39,475 bases of DNA, taken from assembly GCA_030266365.1 (NCBI GenBank), contig JAJDHV010000007.1, forward strand, positions 1-39,475, read 5' to 3'. The notes under the pieces were generated by a model. The model saw nothing but the letters and a program-made list of their open reading frames with translations. It was not told where the DNA came from and did no database searches. Shown here one piece after another: positions 32,411 to 39,475 of the stretch (positions are counted from its first letter, which is position 1; every line of letters starts with the position of its first letter). The stretch is from Synergistaceae bacterium OttesenSCG-928-I11. GTDB lineage: Bacteria; Synergistota; Synergistia; Synergistales; Synergistaceae. The translations under genes were made by a program, and so were the position numbers.

Positions 32411-33769
32411 TTATTGTATTGTAGCATAGCTGCTCTCCAGCCGTTTTAGTAAAACCTCGTAATTCTGGCCGACGACGAGCGATGGGTATGACGCCTGCTT
32501 GTCGGCTCTTGTGAGGCTGGTCGGGATGCCACACAGGCGCGCCAGATTCTCCGCGGAGGTTTTGGCCGCTTGAGATGCATTTTCCGGGTAGATGACGATG
32601 CTGCTGCGGTAGTCGAAGTGCTTCGCGTTGCCGACGTGTGTCACGTCGACGCCCATCTTCTGAAGGTGCGAGGAGACGTTTTGGGCGACGCCGCCCCTAC
32701 CCGTTCCGTTCAGGATCGCAACGGCCTGCGTGATGCCGTTCACGCGCTCCTGAATCTCCTGCGGTGACGGCGCTTCGGGTGTGGGTGTCCTCTTTACTCC
32801 GTCCGGGGAATCCGGCGAATAGTCCGCCACGGTAGACACGTCGGATTGCATCTCGATCAACGCCTGTGTGTCCGCTTTCAGGAACGACTCCACGCTCGCA
32901 CGGTTCGCAATCCAGTAGCTCAGACCGTCGACGAGTGTCGGCTCGCCGGGGAGCATTTTGAAGAAGATGCGGTTCTGTTCCTTTTCGAGGCGTTTGACGA
33001 ACGAACCCAACTGCAAAATGATGCTGGGGTCCATGTCCGTCGCGAGCGTGTTCTTGATCTCGTTCATGATCGTCGGAAATCGCAGCAGGTTTTCCGTTTC
33101 GTAGATGCGATGCAGGAACGCCTTGAGGAATTGCTGTTGCCTCCGGATACGTCCGATGTCGCCCAGCGCGTCGTTACGGAAACGAACGTACTTGAGCGCC
33201 GTCTCGCCGTTCATTCGCTGTTTGCCCTGCGGAATGTCGATGTGGAGGTTCTGTTTTCGGTCCGTATATTTCATCGCCCTGCCGACGAAGATGTCGACGC
33301 CGCCCACGATGTCCACAAGCTGTGGAAAATTGTCGTAATCGATCTTGATGTAATAATGGATCGTCGTCCCAAGAAAGCGTTCGATTGTCGCACGCAGCAA
33401 ATCGACACCGCCGTAGGCGTACGCATGGTTCAGCTTTTGGTTGCCGTGTCGCGGGATGGAGACGCGCGTATCGCGAGGCAGCGACAACACGCGAACATTT
33501 TTGTCGTCGATGTCGACCGCCACGAACATCACCGTGTCGGAGCGCTTCACCGCTTCGACGTTGTCCTCGCCCAGTACGAGGATGTTGATCCGTCCCGCGA
33601 TTTCGAGCGGTTGAACGTCCTCGTCTCCCCCTTCTCTTATGTCGTCGGAGATGGGAGGCGGCGGTGGTGGAGGCGTCGGCACCTGAATCCGGTTGAATCT
33701 GTAGTATGCGCCGACGCCGAAGGAAAACGAGGCCAGCAGGAGTGCGATGAGTATTTTTTTCCAGGTCAA
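32411..33769 (-). CDS. LytR-CpsA-Psr (LCP) family protein with a LytR C-terminal domain
   Basis: 452 residues: an N-terminal membrane helix (about 4-21), a proline run, then the LCP catalytic domain (NILVLGEDNV, SLPRDTRVSIPRHGNQ, KLNHAYAYGGVDLLRATIE, YVRFRNDALGDIGRIRRQQ) and a C-terminal LytR_C domain (VAILNGTGRGGVAQNVSSHL, YPENASQAAK). LCP enzymes transfer undecaprenyl-linked glycopolymers to peptidoglycan or other acceptors outside the membrane. The acceptor here is unknown. The start is TTG at 33769, in a TTGA overlap with the nadD stop, with GGATGGTGA upstream. The nadD-LCP-rsfS order is common in Firmicutes and related groups. Confidence 0.92.
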   Translation of the reverse strand: MTWKKILIALLLASFSFGVGAYYRFNRIQVPTPPPPPPPISDDIREGGDEDVQPLEIAGRINILVLGEDNVEAVKRSDTVMFVAVDIDDKNVRVLSLPRDTRVSIPRHGNQKLNHAYAYGGVDLLRATIERFLGTTIHYYIKIDYDNFPQLVDIVGGVDIFVGRAMKYTDRKQNLHIDIPQGKQRMNGETALKYVRFRNDALGDIGRIRRQQQFLKAFLHRIYETENLLRFPTIMNEIKNTLATDMDPSIILQLGSFVKRLEKEQNRIFFKMLPGEPTLVDGLSYWIANRASVESFLKADTQALIEMQSDVSTVADYSPDSPDGVKRTPTPEAPSPQEIQERVNGITQAVAILNGTGRGGVAQNVSSHLQKMGVDVTHVGNAKHFDYRSSIVIYPENASQAAKTSAENLARLCGIPTSLTRADKQASYPSLVVGQNYEVLLKRLESSYATIQ

Positions 33770-34398
33770 TGCAATTCACCATCCGAATCGGTGTAGAGGC
33801 CGTTGTCGTCGATATATCGGCGCACGTCCTCAGGCACCATGTATCTGATACTGCGCCCCGCGCGGACGCGTCGCCTGATGTCTGTCGAAGAAAGATCGAG
33901 CTGCGGAGAGTCGATCGTTCGGACCGATCCTCTGATTTCCTGCGGCAACTCGGATATTTTATCACGAGCGTAACCGGGGCGGCCGACCGTGAGCAAAGTC
34001 GCCATCCGTGCGATCGCGTATGGTTCGTGCCAGTTGAGCATGTCCAGAACGGCGTCGTCCCCAGTTATGAAGTAGATCCGGCTGTTCGAGTACAGCGCGC
34101 TCATCTCCTGAAGCGTGTCGAGCGTGTAGCTGCGCCCTCTTCGGTCCGTCTCGATGCGGGAAACGTCGAAGTACGGATTTCCCTGCACAGCGAGGCGAAC
34201 CATGTCGTAACGCGCTTCCGCATCCGCCATGCCCGCGTATCGCTTGTGCGGGGGGGTTCCGGAGGGAACGAAGAGCACGCGATCCAGACCCGCCGCTCCC
34301 CTCGCCTCTTCTGCGACGAAGAGGTGTCCGTTGTGGATCGGGTCGAACGTGCCGCCCATGATGCCGAGTTTCTCGACCCCGGCGCGGCGCTCCGTCAT
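33766..34398 (-). CDS. nadD: Nicotinate-nucleotide adenylyltransferase NadD
   Basis: 210 residues. It joins ATP and nicotinate mononucleotide to form deamido-NAD. The nucleotidyltransferase start is IMGGTFDPIHNGHL with the HxGH pair H22/H25; YFITGDDAVLDML and the C-terminal LSSTDIRRRVRAGRSIRYMV motif are typical. ATG at 34398 overlaps the obg stop by four bases (ATGA), and its own stop overlaps the LCP start. The tight coupling indicates one transcript. Confidence 0.96.
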   Translation of the reverse strand: MTERRAGVEKLGIMGGTFDPIHNGHLFVAEEARGAAGLDRVLFVPSGTPPHKRYAGMADAEARYDMVRLAVQGNPYFDVSRIETDRRGRSYTLDTLQEMSALYSNSRIYFITGDDAVLDMLNWHEPYAIARMATLLTVGRPGYARDKISELPQEIRGSVRTIDSPQLDLSSTDIRRRVRAGRSIRYMVPEDVRRYIDDNGLYTDSDGELH

Positions 34399-35747
34399 TC
34401 TTCCCCGCTGTCGCGCGTGTCCGACATGAGTTCGTCGGGGTAAAAGTCGAAGTCCATGTGGCCGATCGAAACCTGCGCGCCCGCCTGCGCGCCTGCCGCG
34501 GCGAGCAACTCCTCCACCCTGTGTTTACGCAGCAGTTTGGTAAAGCGCGCGACGTTTTCAGGCTGCGAGAGGTCGTATCGCTCCGCCGCACGCTCCATCT
34601 GCGGGTGCAGGATGCGGAATGAACCGTCCGGAAGCGAGACGATCTGTATCTGCTGTCTTCGCGGTCGTTGCGGCACTGCCGTTATATCCTCGACATCCTC
34701 CATCGTCGCAAAGAGGCGGACGTGGCCGTGAGGACGCGGATGCTCGCGGGAGAACCCTATAATTTTATCAACGAGCGGCTCGATATTTTCTCCTGTCAAT
34801 GCACTGATCGTCGAAAAATCGAATCCCTTTTCGTTGAAGAATGTGCGAAGGTCGCAAATGAGTGTCTTCGACTCGCCCGGCTCGCCCAAAAGGTCGATCT
34901 TGTTTCCGACGACGATGCAGGGGCGGGTGGAAAGTTCGGGGTCGTAGGCTGCCATCTCGCTGCGGACGACCTGCCAGTCGTCCACGATGGCGTCGCGTTC
35001 GCCGGAAGAGAGGTCGAGGACGTGCAGGAGAAGGCGCGTGCGCTCGATGTGGCGCAGGAATTCGAGACCGAGGCCCTTGTCGTCGCTCGCACCCTCGATG
35101 AGGCCGGGGATGTCCGCGATGACGACGCCCTCGATGTCGGTCTTGAGGACGCCCAAATTCGGGGACAGCGTCGTGAACGGATAATCGGCGATCTTCGGGG
35201 AGGCGTTGGAGACGGCCGCCAGAATGCTGGATTTTCCCGCGTTCGGCAGGCCGACGAGGCCGATGTCGGCGATGAGTTTCAACTCCAGGCGCAGGTTGTG
35301 CGTCTCGCCGAACCCCCCTTTTTCTGAAAAACGCGGTGCGCGCCTCTGCGAGCTCGCGAAGACGCGGTTGCCTCTGCCGCCTCTGCCGCCCATGGCGGCG
35401 ACGTACGTGTCTCCGGGTTCCACGAGATCTGCAAGCCCGTCGCCCGTCTCGGCGTCATAGACGAGCGTTCCGCACGGAACGGCGAGGACGAGGGATTTTC
35501 CCGATCTGCCGTTCTTCGCGTTGCCCTGTCCGTGCTCTCCGTTTTCCGCGACGAAGCGGCGCCTGCGCTCGAAGTCGGCGAGCGTCTGGAGGTTGGTCGT
35601 CGCTTCGAGGGCGATGTTCCCTCCCCTGCCGCCGTTGCCGCCGTCGGGGCCGCCGTTTGGGAGAAATTTCTCCCGACGGAAGCTCATGCAGCCGTTTCCG
35701 CCCCTGCCGCCCGATGCGGAGATGGTGATTTCGTCAACGAATTTCAT
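34395..35747 (-). CDS. obg: Ribosome-assembly GTPase Obg (CgtA)
   Basis: 450 residues. A glycine-rich Obg fold (about 1-158, rich in GGRGGNG repeats) is followed by the G domain with GLPNAGKSS (G1, 166-174), DIPGLIEGA (G3) and VGNKIDLL (G4), then a C-terminal OCT domain (about 345-420, with HPQMERAAERYDLSQPENVARF). Obg assists 50S maturation and links growth to (p)ppGpp. I chose the ATG at 35747 because MKFVDEITISASGG aligns with known starts and GAGGAG lies about 12 bases upstream; the reading that begins at 35771 adds eight unsupported residues. It lies 84 bases after rpmA. Confidence 0.97.
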   Translation of the reverse strand: MKFVDEITISASGGRGGNGCMSFRREKFLPNGGPDGGNGGRGGNIALEATTNLQTLADFERRRRFVAENGEHGQGNAKNGRSGKSLVLAVPCGTLVYDAETGDGLADLVEPGDTYVAAMGGRGGRGNRVFASSQRRAPRFSEKGGFGETHNLRLELKLIADIGLVGLPNAGKSSILAAVSNASPKIADYPFTTLSPNLGVLKTDIEGVVIADIPGLIEGASDDKGLGLEFLRHIERTRLLLHVLDLSSGERDAIVDDWQVVRSEMAAYDPELSTRPCIVVGNKIDLLGEPGESKTLICDLRTFFNEKGFDFSTISALTGENIEPLVDKIIGFSREHPRPHGHVRLFATMEDVEDITAVPQRPRRQQIQIVSLPDGSFRILHPQMERAAERYDLSQPENVARFTKLLRKHRVEELLAAAGAQAGAQVSIGHMDFDFYPDELMSDTRDSGEE

Positions 35748-35831
35748 CGAAATGTCCGCTCCTCGATACAAGAAGAGAGCCTCGAGTGCTTTGCAGCATC
35801 CGGGCTCCCATATGGTTTTACCTTGATTGGC

Positions 35832-36116
35832 TTATGCAAATTCGACCGGAAGAACCGTCACGAACTTGCGATTCGCCTTTGTCTGAAATGCCACCCTGCC
35901 GTCCGAGAGGGCGAAGAGCGTGTCGTCCTTGCCGCGGCCGACGTTGCGTCCGGGGTGATACTTCGTGCCGCGCTGGCGAACGATGATCGTCCCCGCCGTT
36001 ACGACCTGGCCGTCGCTCCGCTTGATGCCGAGGTACTGCGGGTTGCTGTCGCGACCGTTGGAGCTGCTGCCCTGTCCCTTTTTATGTGCAAAAAACTGAA
36101 TGTCGAAACGTCTCAT
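35832..36116 (-). CDS. rpmA: Ribosomal protein L27 with a cleavable N-terminal extension
   Basis: 94 residues. L27 lies at the peptidyl-transferase centre of the 50S subunit. The core [14 protein letters not shown] and [14 protein letters not shown] is canonical. It is preceded by [10 protein letters not shown], which matches the extension of Firmicutes L27 that Prp cuts between Phe9 and Ala10. The prp gene overlaps its start by four bases. The mature protein would therefore begin AHKKG. No other L27 gene is in the window. Confidence 0.96.
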   Translation of the reverse strand: MRRFDIQFFAHKKGQGSSSNGRDSNPQYLGIKRSDGQVVTAGTIIVRQRGTKYHPGRNVGRGKDDTLFALSDGRVAFQTKANRKFVTVLPVEFA

Positions 36117-36457
36117 GTTCGGTTGTCCTCCTTAACTTCGTTTACCTTTACGTACCCTGGGTAATCGTCCGCGATCGCCTTTATCGAGAGAAAAATCGTT
36201 CGCGCCAGCACCTGCGCCGAATCGATTTTACTGTTTTTACTGCCCCAGGCGAGCCGCATCAATGGAATCTCGGGATCGGATTCGACGTCGAGATTTTTTA
36301 CTCCGATCACGTCCTCCAGACCGAGCCACAAGGCCTGCATAAGGGACGAAATCGATGCGCAGACGATATCGGAACCGTGATCCGCAAAACCCGTGTGCCC
36401 CTCCGCCGAGATCGAACGGATCCCCGCATGGTCGTGTACCGCGGTTACCGTCAGCAT
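36113..36457 (-). CDS. prp: Ribosomal-processing cysteine protease Prp
   Basis: 114 residues. Prp removes the N-terminal extension of L27, an essential step shown in Staphylococcus aureus. The catalytic pair His21 and Cys33 appears in [16 protein letters not shown] with the same 12-residue spacing as His22/Cys34 of the S. aureus enzyme. It lies between rplU and rpmA, the classic order, and its stop overlaps the rpmA ATG (ATGA). The extension on L27 provides direct support for the function. Confidence 0.93.
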   Translation of the reverse strand: MLTVTAVHDHAGIRSISAEGHTGFADHGSDIVCASISSLMQALWLGLEDVIGVKNLDVESDPEIPLMRLAWGSKNSKIDSAQVLARTIFLSIKAIADDYPGYVKVNEVKEDNRT

Positions 36458-36478
36458 ATCGCTCGAAGTCTGGTGTCG

Positions 36479-36790
36479 CTACCCGTTGATCGACTCCACG
36501 GCGAGTTCCGTGTACTGCTGCCTGTGACCGCGGAACCTGCGATAGTTCTTCTTGCGGCGGTACTTGAAGACGATCACCTTGTCCTCTTTGCCGTGCTCGA
36601 GGACCTTTGCCGAGACGCTCGCGCCGTCGACGTACGGAGCGCCCACGACCGGGCCGTCGTCGCGTCCGAGCATCAGAACCTTGTCGATGCTGATGGTGGC
36701 ACCGACCTCCGCGTCGCACTTCTCGACGCGAATCCGGTTGCCCTCGCTCACCCGATACTGCTTGCCGCCTGCTTCAATCACTGCATACAT
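36479..36790 (-). CDS. rplU: Ribosomal protein L21
   Basis: 103 residues, exactly the usual length: [20 protein letters not shown] at the N terminus and [19 protein letters not shown] near the C terminus. L21 binds 23S rRNA in the 50S subunit. The ATG at 36790 follows a strong GAGGAGG ribosome site. The longer reading to 36910 would translate the leader and promoter and is rejected. First gene of the rplU-prp-rpmA-obg-nadD-LCP-rsfS operon. Confidence 0.97.
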   Translation of the reverse strand: MYAVIEAGGKQYRVSEGNRIRVEKCDAEVGATISIDKVLMLGRDDGPVVGAPYVDGASVSAKVLEHGKEDKVIVFKYRRKKNYRRFRGHRQQYTELAVESING

Positions 36791-36876
36791 ACCCAATATT
36801 TCCTCCTCTCGCTTGCCAAGGTAGCGACGAGCGCTTTTACCAAAAAGACCTTCGGCAATGCGTTCTGCAAAAAGCC
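36791..36876 (-). promoter_or_regulatory. Probable L21 leader (5' UTR) of the rplU operon
   Basis: The ~85-base leader can fold as nested stems on the - strand: an outer GCTTG/CAAGC, a middle AAGGT/ACCTT and an inner AGCG/CGCT hairpin, ending just before the GAGGAGG ribosome site. In Firmicutes an L21 leader of similar length and position controls this operon autogenously. The folding was judged by eye and the family match is inference. Confidence 0.45.
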
Positions 36877-36881
36877 AAGCT

Positions 36882-36910
36882 ATTGTACGATCAGAGCCGT
36901 GCTTCGTCAA
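36882..36910 (-). promoter_or_regulatory. Sigma70-type promoter of the rplU operon
   Basis: On the - strand TTGACG (36910-36905) and TACAAT (36887-36882) are separated by exactly 17 bases. It lies in the 205-base gap between gatB and rplU, and transcription should start near 36876. It separates the ribosomal operon from gatAB. Confidence 0.82.
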
Positions 36911-36995
36911 GTTTTCCGAAGCGCATATCGTGCACCCCGGAAAATTTTTTGGTTTCCCCGCGTCCGCTTCGCGAACGTCGTCTTTTTGTCCTTGC

Positions 36996-38462
36996 CTACC
37001 CTTGCAGAAGCCGCTCCAGGGATGCCGCGACCTCCTTCGGGTCGGCCTGTCCGCGCGTCTCCTTCATGATGAGCCCCTGCAAAAATTTCGCCTTGCCGCC
37101 CTTCTTGTCCTGACCCGATTGGATCGTCGCGACGACGTCGGGGTTGGCGGTCATGATTTTTCGGATCACTTCGTCTAGTGCGTCGCCGGTGAGGCGGGTT
37201 GCGCTTGCGCCGGACCGCGCGATCGCCTCGTCCAGAGAAATTTTTTCTCTGACGAGCAGCGCGAGGATGTCCTTCGCGACGGTACTGGAAAGCTCTTTTT
37301 TCTCCACCTTGGAGACGAGTTGCGCCAGCGTTCCGGGTTTTGTCGGAAAATCTTCGATGCCGCAGCCCAGTTCGTTCAAGAGGCGCATGACCTCCATGCG
37401 AACCCAGTTTGCGGCGCGCGCGGGCGGAGCCCCCGCTTTGACGACCGCTTCGTAATACGCCGCGAGCTCCTTCTGTTCCGTCAGCAGCGCGGTCTCCTCC
37501 TGATCGAGGCCGAAATCGCGCATGAAGCGCTCGCGCTTCTCCCACGGCAGTTCCGGCATGCTGCGTCGGAACGCTTCGATCTCCTCGTCGGTGAGGACGA
37601 TCGGCGCCAGGTCCATCTCCGGGAAGTATCGATAGTCTGCAGCGGTCTCCTTGCTGCGCATGGAGCGCGTGACCCCCTCCGCGTCGTCCCAGAGGCGCGT
37701 CTCCTGTACGAGCCGGCCGCCGGTGTCGAGGACCTTGTTCTGTCGTGCGATTTCGTATTCGAGTGCGCGCTCGAGCGATTTGAGCGAGTTCATGTTCTTG
37801 ATCTCGACCCTTGTGCCCAGCGAGCCGTCCGGGTTGGAGAGCGAGATGTTCGCGTCCACGCGAAGCGAGCCGGACTCCATCTCTCCGTCCGAGACGTCGA
37901 GGTATCGCGCGAGCTGGCGGAGTCGCATGACGTAGTCCCGCGCCTCGGCGGGCGAGGACATGTCCGGCTCCGAGACGATCTCCGACAGGGGGACGCCGCC
38001 GCGGTTGTAGTCGACCAGGGAGTAGGACGCGCCCGTCAGCCTTCCATCTGCGGTCGGGTGCACGAGCTTGCCCGCGTCCTCCTCAAGGTGCAGGTGATGA
38101 ATGCGAACTCGCTTGGCCCCTCCGTCGCTCTCGATGTCGAGGTAGCCCTTCGTCGCGATCGGCAGCTCGTACTGCGTGACCTGATAGGCCTTCGGCAGGT
38201 CGGGGTAAAAATAATTTTTTCTGTGAAAGTTGGAGTATTTCTGGATCGTGCAGTGCAGTCCGAGCCCCATGCGCGAGGCGAGTGCGACGGCGCTGTCGTT
38301 CAACAGTGGCAGAGAGCCGGGTACGGCGAGACAGATCGGGCAGACGTTCGAGTTCGGCGTCTTCCCGATGTAGTCCGTCGAGCAGGAACAGAAAAGTTTC
38401 GTCTTCGTGCCCAGCTGAAGGTGGACCTCCAGGCCGATGACGATCGGTCGCTTCGATGCCAT
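36996..38462 (-). CDS. gatB: Aspartyl/glutamyl-tRNA amidotransferase subunit B
   Basis: 488 residues. GatB is the kinase/transamidase subunit that, with GatA and GatC, converts misacylated Glu-tRNA(Gln) or Asp-tRNA(Asn) to the correct amide. Seen: IGLEVHLQL at the N terminus, zinc-type cysteines C25, C27, C41 and C44 (FCSCS, VCPICL), [24 protein letters not shown] and a C-terminal YqeY-like tail domain ([13 protein letters not shown]). ATG at 38462 follows the gatA stop directly, with GGGGGTGG upstream. No convincing terminator follows before the rplU promoter. Confidence 0.97.
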   Translation of the reverse strand: MASKRPIVIGLEVHLQLGTKTKLFCSCSTDYIGKTPNSNVCPICLAVPGSLPLLNDSAVALASRMGLGLHCTIQKYSNFHRKNYFYPDLPKAYQVTQYELPIATKGYLDIESDGGAKRVRIHHLHLEEDAGKLVHPTADGRLTGASYSLVDYNRGGVPLSEIVSEPDMSSPAEARDYVMRLRQLARYLDVSDGEMESGSLRVDANISLSNPDGSLGTRVEIKNMNSLKSLERALEYEIARQNKVLDTGGRLVQETRLWDDAEGVTRSMRSKETAADYRYFPEMDLAPIVLTDEEIEAFRRSMPELPWEKRERFMRDFGLDQEETALLTEQKELAAYYEAVVKAGAPPARAANWVRMEVMRLLNELGCGIEDFPTKPGTLAQLVSKVEKKELSSTVAKDILALLVREKISLDEAIARSGASATRLTGDALDEVIRKIMTANPDVVATIQSGQDKKGGKAKFLQGLIMKETRGQADPKEVAASLERLLQG

Positions 38463-39475
38463 CTACGCCACCCCCTTTAACGTTTTGGGCGTCGCAACGT
38501 CGGGGCGTCCGACGGCGCGCTCGATGACGGAGGCGATGCCGAGAAGTTCGGCGTCGCCGTATCTCGGGCCGACGATCTGCACAGACAGCGGCAGGTCCTC
38601 CTCCGTCAACCCCATGCCGATGTTGATGCCCGGCAGCCCGCCGAGGCTGATCGGCACGGTGAAGATATCGCCGAGATACATGCGGTTCGGGTCGGTCTCC
38701 TTCATGCCCAACAGGTAAGGCATGGAGGGGGAGGTCGGCAGAAGATAGGCGTCGAATTTGCGGAACAGTTCGTCAAACTCCTCCACCATCTTCGTGCGGA
38801 CCTTGAGCGCGGGGCCGTAGTAATTTTGATAAAACCCTTCCGTCAGGAGGCAGGTGCCGAGGATGATCCTCCGTTTGACCTCCTCGCCGAACGACTCCGT
38901 CCTCGTGTTGACGTACATTTCGTTCAGCGTCTTGCCTTCGATGTGTGCGCCGTAGCGAATGCCGTCGAAACAGGCGAGCTTCGAGCTCGCATCGGCGAGC
39001 GCCGTTACGTAGTAGGTGGCGACGCCGTACTTCACGGCGATTGGCAGTTCGATCGGCTCGACGATTGCGCCGGCGGCTTTGCAGTGCTCTGCCGCTTTCT
39101 CCATTGCGCGGTAGAGATCCGCGTCCATGGCCTCCGCCTCGAAGCCGGTGAAGACGCCGATTTTTTTGCCCGAAAGGTCTTGCAGCGAGAGAGCATCAGT
39201 GAACTTCGGCCTGTCGTAACCGTCGCAGGTGGTGTCGCCCGGGTCGGGTCTCGCAAGGGCTTCCATCGCCATGGCGATGTCCCAGACGCTGCGTCCGAGT
39301 GGGCTGACCTGGTCCAGCGCCGAGCAATAGCCGACGACGCCGTATCGGCTAACCTGGCCGTAAGAAGGCTTGAAGCCCTGTACGCCGCAGAATGCAGCGG
39401 GCTGCCTGACCGATCCGCCGGTATCCGACCCGAGGGCGAGCGGCGCATAACCCGCGGCTACCGCTGCCGCGCTGC
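38463..39475 (-). CDS. gatA: Glutamyl-tRNA amidotransferase subunit A (N-terminal part outside the window)
   Basis: About 336 residues of the C-terminal two thirds are present; the first full codon starts at 39473 and the frame is open to the edge. GatA is the amidase subunit that releases ammonia from glutamine. The amidase signature LALGSDTGGSVRQPA contains the nucleophilic Ser, followed by GVQGFKPSYGQVSRYGVV. The catalytic Lys and probably the cis-Ser lie beyond the edge. The ATG at 39272 is internal, not the start. gatB follows with no gap; gatC is not visible and may lie upstream of gatA. Confidence 0.96.
   Translation of the reverse strand, partial: SAAAVAAGYAPLALGSDTGGSVRQPAAFCGVQGFKPSYGQVSRYGVVGYCSALDQVSPLGRSVWDIAMAMEALARPDPGDTTCDGYDRPKFTDALSLQDLSGKKIGVFTGFEAEAMDADLYRAMEKAAEHCKAAGAIVEPIELPIAVKYGVATYYVTALADASSKLACFDGIRYGAHIEGKTLNEMYVNTRTESFGEEVKRRIILGTCLLTEGFYQNYYGPALKVRTKMVEEFDELFRKFDAYLLPTSPSMPYLLGMKETDPNRMYLGDIFTVPISLGGLPGINIGMGLTEEDLPLSVQIVGPRYGDAELLGIASVIERAVGRPDVATPKTLKGVA

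Noticed and set aside
31881-32429. 182-codon + strand reading frame opposite rsfS
   Set aside because: It begins near the bidirectional terminator and mirrors the certain RsfS gene; no domain is visible.
35748-35831. Possible attenuator in the rpmA-obg gap
   Set aside because: On the - strand GAGCC/GGCTC and TGCT/AGCA can pair, but the stem is interrupted and the following bases are not a T run, so I could not support a terminator or leader.
36791-36910. 40-codon N-terminal extension of rplU
   Set aside because: L21 is exactly 103 residues from the ATG at 36790, with a strong ribosome site there. The extension would require translating the promoter and leader.
1-39475. tRNA or rRNA genes, CRISPR arrays, prophage or insertion sequence genes
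   Set aside because: Looked for by eye in gaps and frames. No cloverleaf, repeat-spacer array, transposase or integrase was recognised; almost all of the window is packed coding sequence.

Overview
The window is one chromosomal stretch of conserved housekeeping genes from a fairly GC-rich bacterium. No phage, plasmid, CRISPR, tRNA or rRNA signal was seen. The gene content fits a member of the Synergistota: a dcw cluster that runs into molybdenum-cofactor genes, a MoeA fused to a periplasmic-binding-protein-like domain, rapZ-yvcK-whiA in a row, an LCP protein and a Prp/L27 pair. This assignment is inference from gene content and protein style, not from a database comparison, and other deep lineages with rapZ-yvcK-whiA cannot be excluded.

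Region 1 (1-15370, + strand) is a near-complete division and cell wall (dcw) cluster: ftsL (5' end outside the window), ftsI, murE, murF, mraY, murD, ftsW, murG, murC, murB, ftsQ, ftsA, ftsZ. Together these genes make UDP-MurNAc-pentapeptide and lipid II and build the divisome. Most neighbours overlap by 1-23 bases or are separated by only a few bases. MurE carries the DNPR motif typical of meso-diaminopimelate-adding enzymes. No ddl gene is present.

Region 2 (15371-23149, +) continues in the same direction with a radical SAM protein of unknown function, a membrane-anchored SPOR-domain protein and a molybdopterin cofactor set: moeA, a moeA-PBP fusion, moaA, moaC and a MogA/MoaB protein with an unrecognised N-terminal domain. 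moaD, moaE and moeB are not in the window. Region 3 (23179-28127, +) is rapZ, yvcK (with an unusual N-terminal membrane helix), whiA and a divergent glycogen-debranching enzyme, ending at the first convincing intrinsic terminator (28166-28204). No obvious terminator was seen between position 1 and that point.

Region 4 (28205-31730, +) holds a small membrane-protein ORF and then a glycolytic operon: gapA, behind a textbook sigma70 promoter and a 5'-terminal hairpin, followed by pgk and tpiA, with a strong terminator between pgk and tpiA. Region 5 (31731-32015) is a convergent intergenic space packed with palindromes, including a perfect 15-bp stem, a perfect bidirectional terminator and a GC-rich double hairpin. 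It is the least explained DNA in the window.

Region 6 (32016-39475, - strand) contains a ribosome/GTPase operon with its own promoter and probable L21 leader: rplU, prp, rpmA, obg, nadD, an LCP (LytR-CpsA-Psr) gene and rsfS. Upstream of it are gatB and the 3' part of gatA, which runs off the window edge. L27 carries the N-terminal extension that Prp removes in Firmicutes, and prp sits between rplU and rpmA.

No clearly new multi-gene system was found. The best leads are the uncharacterised radical SAM and SPOR genes after ftsZ, the Mog N-terminal domain, the altered active-site surroundings of the debranching enzyme, the membrane-anchored YvcK, and the palindrome-rich convergent intergenic region.
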